Source: an uncultured Bacteroidota bacterium
GTDB taxonomy: Bacteria; Bacteroidota; Bacteroidia; Bacteroidales; P3
DNA length: 64,000 nucleotides
Assembly: GCA_902788805.1 (NCBI GenBank)
Contig: CADALO010000006.1
Location: 1-64,000 of the forward strand
Direction: 5' to 3'
Below the pieces are notes generated by a model, which did no database searches, had not been told where the DNA came from, and saw only the letters and a program-made list of their open reading frames with translations. The translations under genes and the position numbers were made by a program. Position 1 is the first letter of the stretch. Every line of letters starts with the position of its first letter. Shown here in pieces: positions 50,622-59,347 of this stretch.

Positions 50622-51683
50622 ATGGCTTTAACTCTTGATAACGAGCTCGTTGAACGCTTTGCCGTGCATCTTGGCAAGGCCAAAAACATCGTAATCGTGT
50701 CGCATATGAACCCCGACGGCGACGCGGTGGGCTCAGCATTGGGTGCCTACCACTGGCTGCGGACGGCTTTTTTTGCCGGCGACACGATGCCGCAAATAAC
50801 GGTCGCTTTGCCCCACCCCTGCCCCGACGATATGCGCTATCTGCCTGATTCAGACATCATCATCAATGCCGAGGACAATCTTGCGCTCTGCGAGCAGCGT
50901 TTTGCCGAGGCTGACCTGATTTGGGGCGTGGACTTCAACAACGCCGGTCGCATATTGCCGCTCGACAGGGCCCTGACACAAAGCAAGGCGGTGAAACTGC
51001 TTGTGGACCACCACCATAACCCCGACAAAGAGCTCTTCAACACGGTCATCTCCATCCCCGACCTTTCGTCGACCTGCGAGCTGCTCTACTGGCTTTTCGT
51101 CCAGATGATTAGCGACAGCTCTATCGCTCTGCCAACGGCTCGCTGCCTGTTTCACGGCATCAACACCGATACGGGCTGCTTTGCCTACGCCAACGAGGAC
51201 CCGTCGCTCTATGAGGCGGCGGCGGCACTGCTGCACCACCCCGTGGGGGCTGCCGACGTCCACAACCGCACCTTTAACAACTACAGCATCAAGAAGATGC
51301 AAATCCTTGGCTTCTTGCTGAGCCAGCGTCTGAAGATATTTCCCGAGGTGGGTTTCGCCTACATCTATATCAACGCTGCGGACCTGGCCGCCCTTGGTGG
51401 CACCGCCAACGACCTGGAAGGTCTTGTCAACTACACACTTATGATGCAGCCAATGGTTGTCGGAGCGATGGTGAAAGAGACCGATGGAAGGGTCAGACTC
51501 TCGTTCCGTGCGAAAGACGACTTCGATGTCAACGTCTTCGCCCACAAGTACTTCGGTGGCGGCGGACACACAAAGGCCAGCGGTGCCACATCGCCCTACG
51601 ACTTCGAGACATCGCTGAAAGTGCTGGAAGAGAATATGCTCAAAGAGCTTTCGTCACACCTTAAAAACACGCAAAAGATATGA
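50622..51683 (+). CDS. nrnA: DHH-family oligoribonuclease/pAp phosphatase (NrnA-like)
   Basis: A 353-residue DHH/DHHA1 phosphoesterase that degrades very short RNAs and dephosphorylates pAp in relatives. The DHH domain has IVSHMNPDGDAVGSALG, WGVDFNNAGR, VDHHHNPDKE and STCELLYWL. The DHHA1 domain ends in GGGGHTKASGAT. All metal-binding positions appear intact. Its last codons overlap the start of the FKBP gene by 4 bp (ATGA), which ties it to the two FKBP lipoproteins in one transcript. Confidence 0.93.
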   Translation: MALTLDNELVERFAVHLGKAKNIVIVSHMNPDGDAVGSALGAYHWLRTAFFAGDTMPQITVALPHPCPDDMRYLPDSDIIINAEDNLALCEQRFAEADLIWGVDFNNAGRILPLDRALTQSKAVKLLVDHHHNPDKELFNTVISIPDLSSTCELLYWLFVQMISDSSIALPTARCLFHGINTDTGCFAYANEDPSLYEAAAALLHHPVGAADVHNRTFNNYSIKKMQILGFLLSQRLKIFPEVGFAYIYINAADLAALGGTANDLEGLVNYTLMMQPMVVGAMVKETDGRVRLSFRAKDDFDVNVFAHKYFGGGGHTKASGATSPYDFETSLKVLEENMLKELSSHLKNTQKI

Positions 51684-52186
51684 GACGACTGCCTTTGATA
51701 ATTATCTGCATTGCAATGCTTTCAGCTTGCCATAACGACCCACCTATGGTTGGCAATCCGACATCGAACACGCCCGACCTCAAGGAGCACTTCATCAATG
51801 CCAACAGGACCATTGCCCAATCAGAGGAAACGTCAATCAACGAATATGTTGCACGGCGCAAATGGGATATGCAGAAACTGCCCGAAGGTGTGCGCCTGTG
51901 GGAGTATGAAAAGGGCCGTGGCCCGAAGATCAACGTCGAAGACTCGGTGCATATCGTTTATAGCGTCGAGGCAATCAACGGCAAGCTGATATACAGCGAC
52001 ATAACGGATGATTACGTAGCCGGACGACGCCAGCAGATGATAGGGCTCGACCAGGCTGTGCTGCAGCTCAGCGTGGGCAGCCGCGCCAAGGTGATACTGC
52101 CCTCCAACCTAGCATACGGCATAGGTGGCGACGGCGACCGCATACCGCAGTCAGCAATCCTCGTCATCGACGTAAAAGTGAATTAA
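51680..52186 (+). CDS. FKBP-type peptidyl-prolyl isomerase lipoprotein
   Basis: A 168-residue lipoprotein (lipobox LSAC, Cys17) with one FKBP domain in its C-terminal half: VHIVYSVEAINGKLIYSD, GLDQAVLQLSVGSRAKVILP, NLAYGIGGDGDRIPQSAILV. It resembles the GldI-type isomerases of Bacteroidota. It should assist folding of envelope proteins. It overlaps nrnA by 4 bp and lies 60 bp before a second FKBP gene. Confidence 0.9.
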   Translation: MRRLPLIIICIAMLSACHNDPPMVGNPTSNTPDLKEHFINANRTIAQSEETSINEYVARRKWDMQKLPEGVRLWEYEKGRGPKINVEDSVHIVYSVEAINGKLIYSDITDDYVAGRRQQMIGLDQAVLQLSVGSRAKVILPSNLAYGIGGDGDRIPQSAILVIDVKVN

Positions 52187-52246
52187 CAACTGAATATCAA
52201 TTAACAAAGAGTAAATAACAATCAATAAATTTAAACAATTACAGAA

Positions 52247-53143
52247 ATGAAAAGACTTTTCAAACTTTTCGCCGCAATCGTACTTGGCAGCGTTCTGCTG
52301 ACAGCCTGTGGCGATGGATTCAAAACCACCAAAAGCGGACTGAAATACAAGTTTTTGGAGACCAACAAAGGTGCACAGCAGGTGCAGCCCCAGGATGTCC
52401 TCGTTGGCACCTGTGTGCTGAAGCTGGGCGACTCCATCCTTGGCCGTGTCGACACTCCCGACCGTATACTTATGGCCAACGACCCCGCTTTCCCGGGCGA
52501 CCTTCCCGAGGGATTGCTGATGATGCACATCGGTGACAAGGCCATCTTCCAGGTCGAAGCCGACTCGGTGGCAAGCCGCGGCTTCCGTTTCCCGGAATTT
52601 TACAAAGCCGGAACCGGTATGAAACTCATCTATGAGATCAACCTCACCGACATCATCACCAAAGAGGAAATGGCTCAGGAACAGGCCAACTATATGGAGA
52701 ATATGCAGCAGGCCCAGGCCGCTGAAAAAGAAGCTCTGGCTCAGTATGTTGCCGACAACAAAATCAAAGCCACTCCTGACGAGGAAGGCCTCTACATCAT
52801 CGTCAACAAGAAGGGCAACGGCCAGAAAGTTGAGATTGGCCGCCAGGTAGCCATCAACTACACCGGCCGCCTGCTCAACGGCAAGGTGTTCGACACCAGC
52901 CTTGAGAGCGTAGCCAAGGAGAACGAGATCTACGACAGCCGTCGCCCCTACGAGCCCCTCAGCTACCGCGTCGGAGAGCAGTCGCTCATCCGTGGCTGGG
53001 AGAAAGGCATCATCAACCAGCCTGCCGGCAGCAAGCTAACACTCATCATCCCGTCAGCACTGGGCTATGGTCCCCAGGACCTCGGCATCATCCCCGCCAA
53101 CAGCTCACTGATTTTCGACATCGAAATTGTATCGGTAAAATAA
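52247..53143 (+). CDS. FKBP-type peptidyl-prolyl isomerase lipoprotein with two domains
   Basis: A 298-residue lipoprotein (lipobox LTAC, Cys21). The first half (residues about 35-140) is a diverged FKBP-like domain (VLVGTCVLKLGDSILGRVDT, FQVEADS). A helical linker around 145-175 is rich in Gln and Ala (ENMQQAQAAEKEALAQYVAD). The second half is a canonical FKBP domain (VAINYTGRLLNGKVFDTS, SLIRGWEKGIINQPAGSKL, IPANSSLIFDIEIVSV). The layout resembles dimeric Mip/FkpA-like periplasmic chaperones. It is co-oriented with nrnA and the other isomerase gene. Confidence 0.9.
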   Translation: MKRLFKLFAAIVLGSVLLTACGDGFKTTKSGLKYKFLETNKGAQQVQPQDVLVGTCVLKLGDSILGRVDTPDRILMANDPAFPGDLPEGLLMMHIGDKAIFQVEADSVASRGFRFPEFYKAGTGMKLIYEINLTDIITKEEMAQEQANYMENMQQAQAAEKEALAQYVADNKIKATPDEEGLYIIVNKKGNGQKVEIGRQVAINYTGRLLNGKVFDTSLESVAKENEIYDSRRPYEPLSYRVGEQSLIRGWEKGIINQPAGSKLTLIIPSALGYGPQDLGIIPANSSLIFDIEIVSVK

Positions 53144-53317
53144 ACCGTTGATATGTTGAACGTTGATATGTTGATATGTTTAAAGACAACAAGTTTAACG
53201 CTTTCATATCAACACAATCATATTAAAGCAGAACATATCAACATAAAACATATCAACATATCAACACAATCATATTAAAGCAGAACATATCAACATAAAA
53301 CATATCAACATAAAACA
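53144..53317 (+). repeat. CATATCAACATAAAA-type leader repeat before adk
   Basis: The stretch begins with GTTGATATG units near 53149-53180 and continues with CATATCAACATAAAA units, including a duplicated block ACAATCATATTAAAGCAGAA (around 53212 and 53266). It ends in ATAAAACAATG at the adk start. It is almost G-free on the coding strand close to the start codon. Confidence 0.8.
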
Positions 53318-53884
53318 ATGTTAAACATCGTATTATTTGGCGCTCCCGGTGCCGGTAAGGGTACACAGAGCGACCTGCTGGTTGAGAAGTACAACCTTAA
53401 CCACATATCGACCGGCGACCTGCTTCGCAAGGAAATTGCAGATGGCACAGAGCTTGGCAAACGTATCAAGAGCATAATGGACTCGGGCAGCCTTGTCAGC
53501 GACGACATAGTCGTTGAGATGATCGACAACGCTATTGCCCGCGACACGCAGGGCATCCTCTTCGACGGTTTCCCGCGCAATGTGGCACAGGCCGAGACCC
53601 TCGACAAACTGCTTGCCAAACACGGTCGTAAGCTGACCTGTATGATAAGCCTCGACGTCCCTCGCGAAGAACTGATACGCCGTATGCTGGAACGCGCCAA
53701 GATATCAGGCCGCAGCGACGACAACGAAGAGACCATCAAAAACCGTCTGAAAGAATATGAGGCCAAGACGCTTCCCGTCGCCGCCTATTACGAAGGCAAA
53801 GGCCTGCACGTCAAAGTCAACGGTTATGGCGACATCAAAGAGATTTCCGCCAATGTCATTGCAGAAATCGAGAAAAGAAAATGA
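53318..53884 (+). CDS. adk: Adenylate kinase
   Basis: A 188-residue enzyme for ATP + AMP to 2 ADP. P-loop GAPGAGKGT is at residues 8-16, followed by ISTGDLLR (AMP site) and [11 protein letters not shown]. It is the short-LID form: [19 protein letters not shown] replaces the zinc-type LID. The ATGA overlap with obg at 53881 fits the adk-obg order common in Bacteroidota. Confidence 0.97.
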   Translation: MLNIVLFGAPGAGKGTQSDLLVEKYNLNHISTGDLLRKEIADGTELGKRIKSIMDSGSLVSDDIVVEMIDNAIARDTQGILFDGFPRNVAQAETLDKLLAKHGRKLTCMISLDVPREELIRRMLERAKISGRSDDNEETIKNRLKEYEAKTLPVAAYYEGKGLHVKVNGYGDIKEISANVIAEIEKRK

Positions 53885-54862
53885 CCTCTAACTTTGTCGA
53901 CTACGTTAAGATTCTGGTCCGCTCGGGCAAAGGCGGTGCCGGCTCTGCACACCTGCTGCGCGTGAAATACAACGCCAAGGCAGGTCCCGACGGTGGCGAC
54001 GGTGGCCGCGGCGGTCACGTGATGCTGCGCGGCAACACCAACCGCTGGACACTGCTGCACCTGAAGTATACCAAGCACGTCTTTGCCGAGAACGGACAGA
54101 ACGGAGGGCAGAACCTCTGCACGGGCCGCGAGGGAGAGGACCAGATACTCGACGTGCCCCTGGGCTGCGTGTGCCGCGATGCAGAGACCGGCGAGCAGCT
54201 GTGCGAGATCACCGAAGAGGGGCAGACAGCCATCATCGCCAAAGGCGGTCGCGGCGGCTGGGGCAACGACCACTTCAAGTCGCCCACCAACCAGACACCA
54301 CGCTACGCCCAACCCGGCGAGCCAGCTGAGGAGCGTTGGGTCATAATCGAGCTGAAAGTGCTTGCCGATGTGGGACTTGTAGGCTTCCCCAATGCCGGTA
54401 AGTCGACATTCCTCTCCGTCGTGTCAGCAGCAAAGCCCGAGATAGCCGACTATCCCTTCACGACCCTGACCCCCAACCTTGGCATCGTTAAATACCGCGA
54501 CGACCAGTCGTTCTGCATTGCCGACATACCCGGCATCATCGAAGGTGCCAGCGAAGGCAAAGGGCTAGGGTTGCGATTCCTGCGCCACATAGAGCGCAAC
54601 TCCATACTGCTCTTTATGGTGTCGTGCGAGAGTATGGACATCCAAAAAGAGTATAAAATCCTGCTTGAGGAGTTGAAGAAATACAACCCCGAACTGCTTG
54701 ACAAACAACGCATACTGGCCGTCACCAAGTGCGATATGCTTGACGAGGAGATGATAAAGCAGATGAAACGCACACTTCCGCGCACGCTGCCCACGATAAT
54801 GATAAGCGCAGTGTCGGGCTACAACATCCAAGAGCTTAAGGACTTGATATTCCAAAAGTTGA

Positions 54863-54885
<23 letters not shown>
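53881..54885 (+). CDS. obg: GTPase Obg (CgtA)
   Basis: A 334-residue GTPase involved in 50S assembly and stress control. The glycine-rich Obg fold fills residues 1-160 ([34 protein letters not shown]). The G-domain follows: G1 [16 protein letters not shown]2/G3 [11 protein letters not shown] and [12 protein letters not shown]4 TKCD. It lacks the C-terminal OCT domain. It overlaps adk by 4 bp and the PAP2 gene by 23 bp. Confidence 0.96.
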
Positions 54886-55504
<619 letters not shown>

Positions 55505-56457
55505 AGAACTTTACGCTTGCTCTCCTCGGTGCCAGGAAGCGCCTTCGACAGCAGGCACCAATATTCCTTGACCTTTCGTATCTTTGCTTCGTCACGAATA
55601 TCGAGCGATACAATCTCATTCATCAGCTCGATGATGAAACCCGCGGCCGTCACCGAGACATTGCCAACGGGCGCGTCATCAGCGAAATCAGCAGCATATT
55701 GCTGCCGTATCTGTATGGGTAGCAGAGGGTTGTAAAGCACTCCGCGACCAATCATAACATCTTTGATTTGAGGGAAACGGCTTCGAATCTTGCCGTAGTC
55801 AAAAGCTGAGCAGACATCGCCATTGTAGATGACCTTATGGTGCAGAGCCTGAAGCACCTCTGAAAGCTTGTCGAGATTGGGGCGTCCCGAATAGACCTGC
55901 TTACCGATACGCGGGTGGACGGTGACATCCTTGAGCGGATAGTCGTTGAGCACCGGCACAATCCTATCTATCTCATCCGGCGACAGATAGCCCAATCGCA
56001 CCTTGACCGACAACCGAGGCTGCAGCCGCGGGACAATAAAATCCAGCAAAGCCCTCACCTCGTCAGGGTAAGGCAGGATGCCCGAGCCGCGGTGTTTGGC
56101 AGCCACACGCCGCATAGGGCAGCCCATATTCCAATTGACCTCATCATAACCCAACTGGAAAAGGCGGTTGGCAAGGTCGACAAACTCGTCGGGCTCGTGC
56201 CCAAGCAGCTGAGGCACAACAGGTATGCTGCCGTCATTCAGCGCCGGTAGCACATCCTCAATCTTCTTGTCCGCCACCTTGAGGTTGCCGTGCGTGAGCG
56301 ACAGAAACGGGCTGACGGCATAGTCGAAGGCACCGGGATAGCACCGGTTGTAAACCCTGCGGAAAAGCAGTTCGGTCAGGCCTTGCATTGGAGCGAGAAT
56401 GAGCACGCGGGTGTAAAGGTTAATGTTTAACGGTTAAAGGTTAAAGACTCTTGGAGT

Positions 56458-56976
56458 TCAACGATTTGCATTTTCTTGTTGCTCGTGCTGCTGTTTGCGC
56501 AGTGAGACGTAGTAGTCCATCTTGCCGGCCAGTTTGCGGCCAGTACGCTCGACGGGACGATAGAGTATCGAGGTGTCTTTTGCATCGCGAGTCAACACCC
56601 TCTCGTTCAAGTCGATAACCGCAACGTAATAAAGCAAAACTCCAACTATGCAGGCCCCTTTAAGCAACCCGAACAGGGCACCGGCCAGATTGTTGACTAT
56701 GCCCACGTGCATCAGCTTGACGAAACGCTCGACAAGCTTTGCTGCGAAGAGCGAAAGGATAATGACCGCGATGAAAATGATGAAGAAGGCGATGAGGAGA
56801 GCGTTCTCACCGTCGAGGCCTATAAGTGCTGAAAACCAGTTGGCAAGCCTGACAGCGAGGAGGCTACCGATAACAATGCCCGCGAGCGAGGCCAACTCGT
56901 AGATAAGTCCCTTTTTATATCCTTTAAAGATAAGAAAACCAAGCGGTATGGCAATGAGAAGGTCGAGAAAATTCAT
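56458..56976 (-). CDS. CvpA family membrane protein
   Basis: A 172-residue inner-membrane protein with four helices (NFLDLLIAIPLGFLIFKG; LIYELASLAGIVIGSLLAV; LLIAFFIIFIAVIILSLFAA; LAGALFGLLKGACIVGVLLYY), as in CvpA, known for an effect on colicin V production and envelope stress. The cytoplasmic tail is rich in Gln and basic residues (SLRKQQHEQQENANR). ATG 56976 (MNFLDL) is preferred; an adjacent ATG is at 56979, and a longer frame starting at 57102 is unlikely. Confidence 0.88.
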   Translation of the reverse strand: MNFLDLLIAIPLGFLIFKGYKKGLIYELASLAGIVIGSLLAVRLANWFSALIGLDGENALLIAFFIIFIAVIILSLFAAKLVERFVKLMHVGIVNNLAGALFGLLKGACIVGVLLYYVAVIDLNERVLTRDAKDTSILYRPVERTGRKLAGKMDYYVSLRKQQHEQQENANR

Positions 56977-57128
56977 CATAATAAGATTTATAGTCGACTC
57001 GATAAACTTTAAAATGTGTTTTTTATTGCCTTCGTGAGCGACAAAAGTTTTGCGCCATTGAAACGGCATTGCACCAGAGGCCGTTTTAGCCTTGAAAAAC
57101 AAGGCGACAAGACGATGACTTCAAGGTA

Positions 57129-57241
57129 CCAACTCCGTCTGTTGTCCGCTTGTTGTCCGCTTGATGTCCGCTTGTTGTCCGCTTTAAAAGCGGACAACAA
57201 GCGGACATCAAGCGGACAACAAGCGGACAACAGACGGAGTT
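57129..57241. repeat. 11-bp-phased inverted repeat, copy 5 (TTGTCC subtype, symmetric)
   Basis: A nearly perfect palindrome. The ends are CCAACTCCGTC and GACGGAGTT; each arm has four 11-bp units of TTGTTGTCCGC (third unit TTGATGTCCGC) around the centre TTTAAAA. Both arms match base for base. It lies between the divergent CvpA and WecG-type genes. Confidence 0.93.
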
Positions 57242-57387
57242 TTTGTGGGGGAGTGAATGGGGAGTGAAAGGGACGTAACAAGGGAGTAGTAAGGGAGTGG
57301 TAAGGGAGTGATAAGGGAGTGGTAAGGGCGAAACGAGGAATTTGGCGGATAAGAAAAGTGTTAATAATCGGTGAAAAAGCAAAAAAA
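57242..57387. repeat. Intergenic stretch with 11-bp tandem repeat TAAGGGAGTGG
   Basis: Next to the palindrome, units of TAAGGGAGTGG repeat about four times at 57280-57328 after looser GGGGAGTGAAT units. The period is again 11 bp. The rest up to the promoter is AT-rich and shows nothing else. Confidence 0.75.
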
Positions 57388-57419
57388 TTTTGTGGTTTAC
57401 GAGAAAAAATGTATCTTTG
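57388..57419 (+). promoter_or_regulatory. Predicted promoter of the polysaccharide locus
   Basis: TTTTG at 57388-57392 and TATCTTTG at 57412-57419 are 19 bp apart, a very good match. Transcription would begin near 57425, leaving a leader of about 200 nt before the ATG at 57632. The leader may hold regulatory structure, but I see no recognisable one. Confidence 0.75.
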
Positions 57420-57631
57420 TGGTAATAAACATACGCCCTAAAAGGACGCAATGCGAATATTATCAACCCATTACGTACAATTTATTATTATATAATACGC
57501 GTAAAAAGGGGCAAAAAAGGTATTGAAACACGTGGTTTCGTATGGGACTGACGGTGGTTTACCTTTGTTATTTATGCAGGCGCGACCGCCTGCGTTCCAC
57601 ATCAAGACATAGCCCGAAGCACTATCAACCG

Positions 57632-58363
57632 ATGCAGAAGTTTTTTGAATACAATCTTGTCGACAATATTGATGTTGTGCGACTGGATGCCCAAAACGGA
57701 GAGCATATCGCGCGCGTGGTGAACTGTTTGAACCCACATTCGTTCGTCACGGCTCTGGACGATGCCGAATTCAAGTCGGCATTGGCCGGCAGCGACTATG
57801 TGCTGCCCGATGGTGTGGGCGTGTGCAAGGCAATGCATTGGTTTGGAGGAGTACGGATTGGCAAGATTGCCGGCGACGACATCCATCGTCACCTGCTGCG
57901 CCAAGTGGCAGAGCGCGAAGGTCGCGTGTTCTATATGGGCAGCAGCGAAGAGGTGCTGAAAGGCATCGTTGAGCGCCTGAAACGCGAATACCCCGGCGTT
58001 GAGGTCCGGACGCTCTCGCCGTCGTACTGCGAGAGGCTGAGTGAGGAGGAAAGCAGCGCTATTGTAGCCAAGGTGAATGAGTTTGGTCCCGACGTGCTGT
58101 TTGTGTCGATGACGGCACCGAAGCAGGAGAAGTGGGTGGCGCGCTACCGCGAGCAGCTGACAGGCGTGCAGATGATTGCATCGATAGGCGCCGTGTTTGA
58201 GTTCTATGGAGGCGGTGTCCGCCGCGCGCCCAAATGGATGGTGAGCATAGGACTTGAGTGGCTGTGGCGGCTGGTGCGCGAGCCGCGAAGGATGTGGCGC
58301 AGAGTGTTTGTGTCGGGTCCGCGGTTTGTGAGATGGGTAAGGCGGCACAGAAGTGAATTGTGA
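57632..58363 (+). CDS. WecG/TagA/CpsF-family glycosyltransferase
   Basis: A 243-residue GT26 enzyme that adds a sugar (N-acetylmannosamine or its uronic acid in known relatives) to a polyprenyl-linked acceptor. Conserved features are the SFVTALDDAEFKSALAGSDY region, LPDGVGVCKAM, FYMGSSEEVLKGIVERLK and VSMTAPKQEKWVARYRE. The C-terminus is basic (RRMWRRVFVSGPRFVRWVRR) and may bind the membrane. ATG 57632 (MQKFFEYNLVDN) is chosen over 57542 because the extra 30 residues are not family-like. First gene of the export locus. Confidence 0.9.
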   Translation: MQKFFEYNLVDNIDVVRLDAQNGEHIARVVNCLNPHSFVTALDDAEFKSALAGSDYVLPDGVGVCKAMHWFGGVRIGKIAGDDIHRHLLRQVAEREGRVFYMGSSEEVLKGIVERLKREYPGVEVRTLSPSYCERLSEEESSAIVAKVNEFGPDVLFVSMTAPKQEKWVARYREQLTGVQMIASIGAVFEFYGGGVRRAPKWMVSIGLEWLWRLVREPRRMWRRVFVSGPRFVRWVRRHRSEL

Positions 58364-58429
58364 ATATCAAATTTTGAATTATGAATTGTGCAGACAGGCT
58401 TGTCTGCGAATTATTATCAACATATCAAT

Positions 58430-59239
58430 ATGCGTTTTTTCAAAACAAAACTATGGTTTGTGGCAGCAGTTATGATGCTGGCCACAAGTTGCGGCACCGT
58501 CGAAGAGTATGTGCTGCTGAACGATTTGGACGTCGACACATACTACAAGATGCAGCCTATGCCCGAGTTGCACATCAAGCGTGGCGACAACCTGCGCATC
58601 GTGGTGACACACAAGCTGCCTATGCTTGCCGAGATGTTTAACAACAAAATCAACACCGTCGAGGGCGGCGAGTCGCTGACAGAGTATATGGTCAACGGCG
58701 ACGGCTACATCAACTTCCCGCTTATCGACACGGTGAAGGTTGAAGGTCTGACCTGCTCGGAGGCAGAGCATCTGATTTCGCAGAAGATTGCCGATGCAGG
58801 CCTGGCGTATGGCGCGACGGTGAGCATCAAGATCACTAACTTCAAGGTGACGGTGATTGGCGAAGGAACGACCGGCATCTACGAGTTCGAGGACGGCAAG
58901 GCAACTATATTCGACCTGATAGCCAAGGCCAATATTGCGCAAGGCGGCAATGGCGCTTTGGGTGGTGGCATTGGCATCCGCAGAGACAAGATATTGGTTA
59001 TGCGTGAAGTCGACGGCGTTTTGAATTCCGACTATATCAGCCTTTTGTCAAAGGACATTCTTTTCTCGCCCTACTACTATCTTCAACAAAACGATGTGAT
59101 ATACGTGTGGCCGTCGCAAACAGCCATCAGAGGAAGCAACAGAATCGTCGACTTCTGGCTGAGCCGCCTGTCGATAGTCACAACAGCCGTCAGCTTAGTA
59201 ACCTTGGTAGTAACCCTGTTCAGCAAAAAACAAAGTTAA
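58430..59239 (+). CDS. Polysaccharide export lipoprotein (Wza type)
   Basis: A 269-residue outer-membrane lipoprotein (lipobox LATSC, Cys21) of the Wza/Poly_export family, which forms the channel for capsule or exopolysaccharide export. IKRGDNLRIVVTHKLPML starts the polysaccharide export domain, VNGDGYINFPLIDTVKVEGL is the conserved sugar-export motif, and a SLBB-like domain follows (KVTVIGEGTTGIYEFEDGKA). A hydrophobic C-terminal helix (IVTTAVSLVTLVVTLF) ends in KKQS. ATG 58430 is chosen to give a proper signal. It pairs with the Wzc-type gene that follows. Confidence 0.92.
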   Translation: MRFFKTKLWFVAAVMMLATSCGTVEEYVLLNDLDVDTYYKMQPMPELHIKRGDNLRIVVTHKLPMLAEMFNNKINTVEGGESLTEYMVNGDGYINFPLIDTVKVEGLTCSEAEHLISQKIADAGLAYGATVSIKITNFKVTVIGEGTTGIYEFEDGKATIFDLIAKANIAQGGNGALGGGIGIRRDKILVMREVDGVLNSDYISLLSKDILFSPYYYLQQNDVIYVWPSQTAIRGSNRIVDFWLSRLSIVTTAVSLVTLVVTLFSKKQS

Positions 59240-59347
59240 AACAAAATAACTCTTTAACCGTTAACCTTTAACCGTTACTCCCCTCAACCCCTTAAACCCT
59301 CAAACCCTCAAACCCTTAAACCCTCACCCCCTTACACCCTCTAAAAT
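59240..59347 (+). repeat. G-poor CCCTCAAA leader repeat before the Wzc-type gene
   Basis: TTAACCGTTAACCTTTAACC at 59255-59274 is followed by 8-bp units CCCTCAAA/CCCTTAAA up to the ATG at 59348. There is almost no G on the coding strand. It resembles the leaders before the genes at 14366 and 29132. Confidence 0.8.

Noticed and set aside
57129..57241. Palindromes as simple intrinsic terminators
   Set aside because: They lie in divergent gaps or upstream of promoters, lack a consistent T-run, and are far longer than terminators. Separate terminator-like hairpins exist near several of the genes.
57522..57540. GAAACACGTGGTTTC as a parS site
   Set aside because: The centre CACGTG fits but the flanking half-sites are AAA/GTTTC instead of the TGTTT/AAACA of the canonical site, and it is 19 kb from parAB. 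A single degenerate match is not enough.
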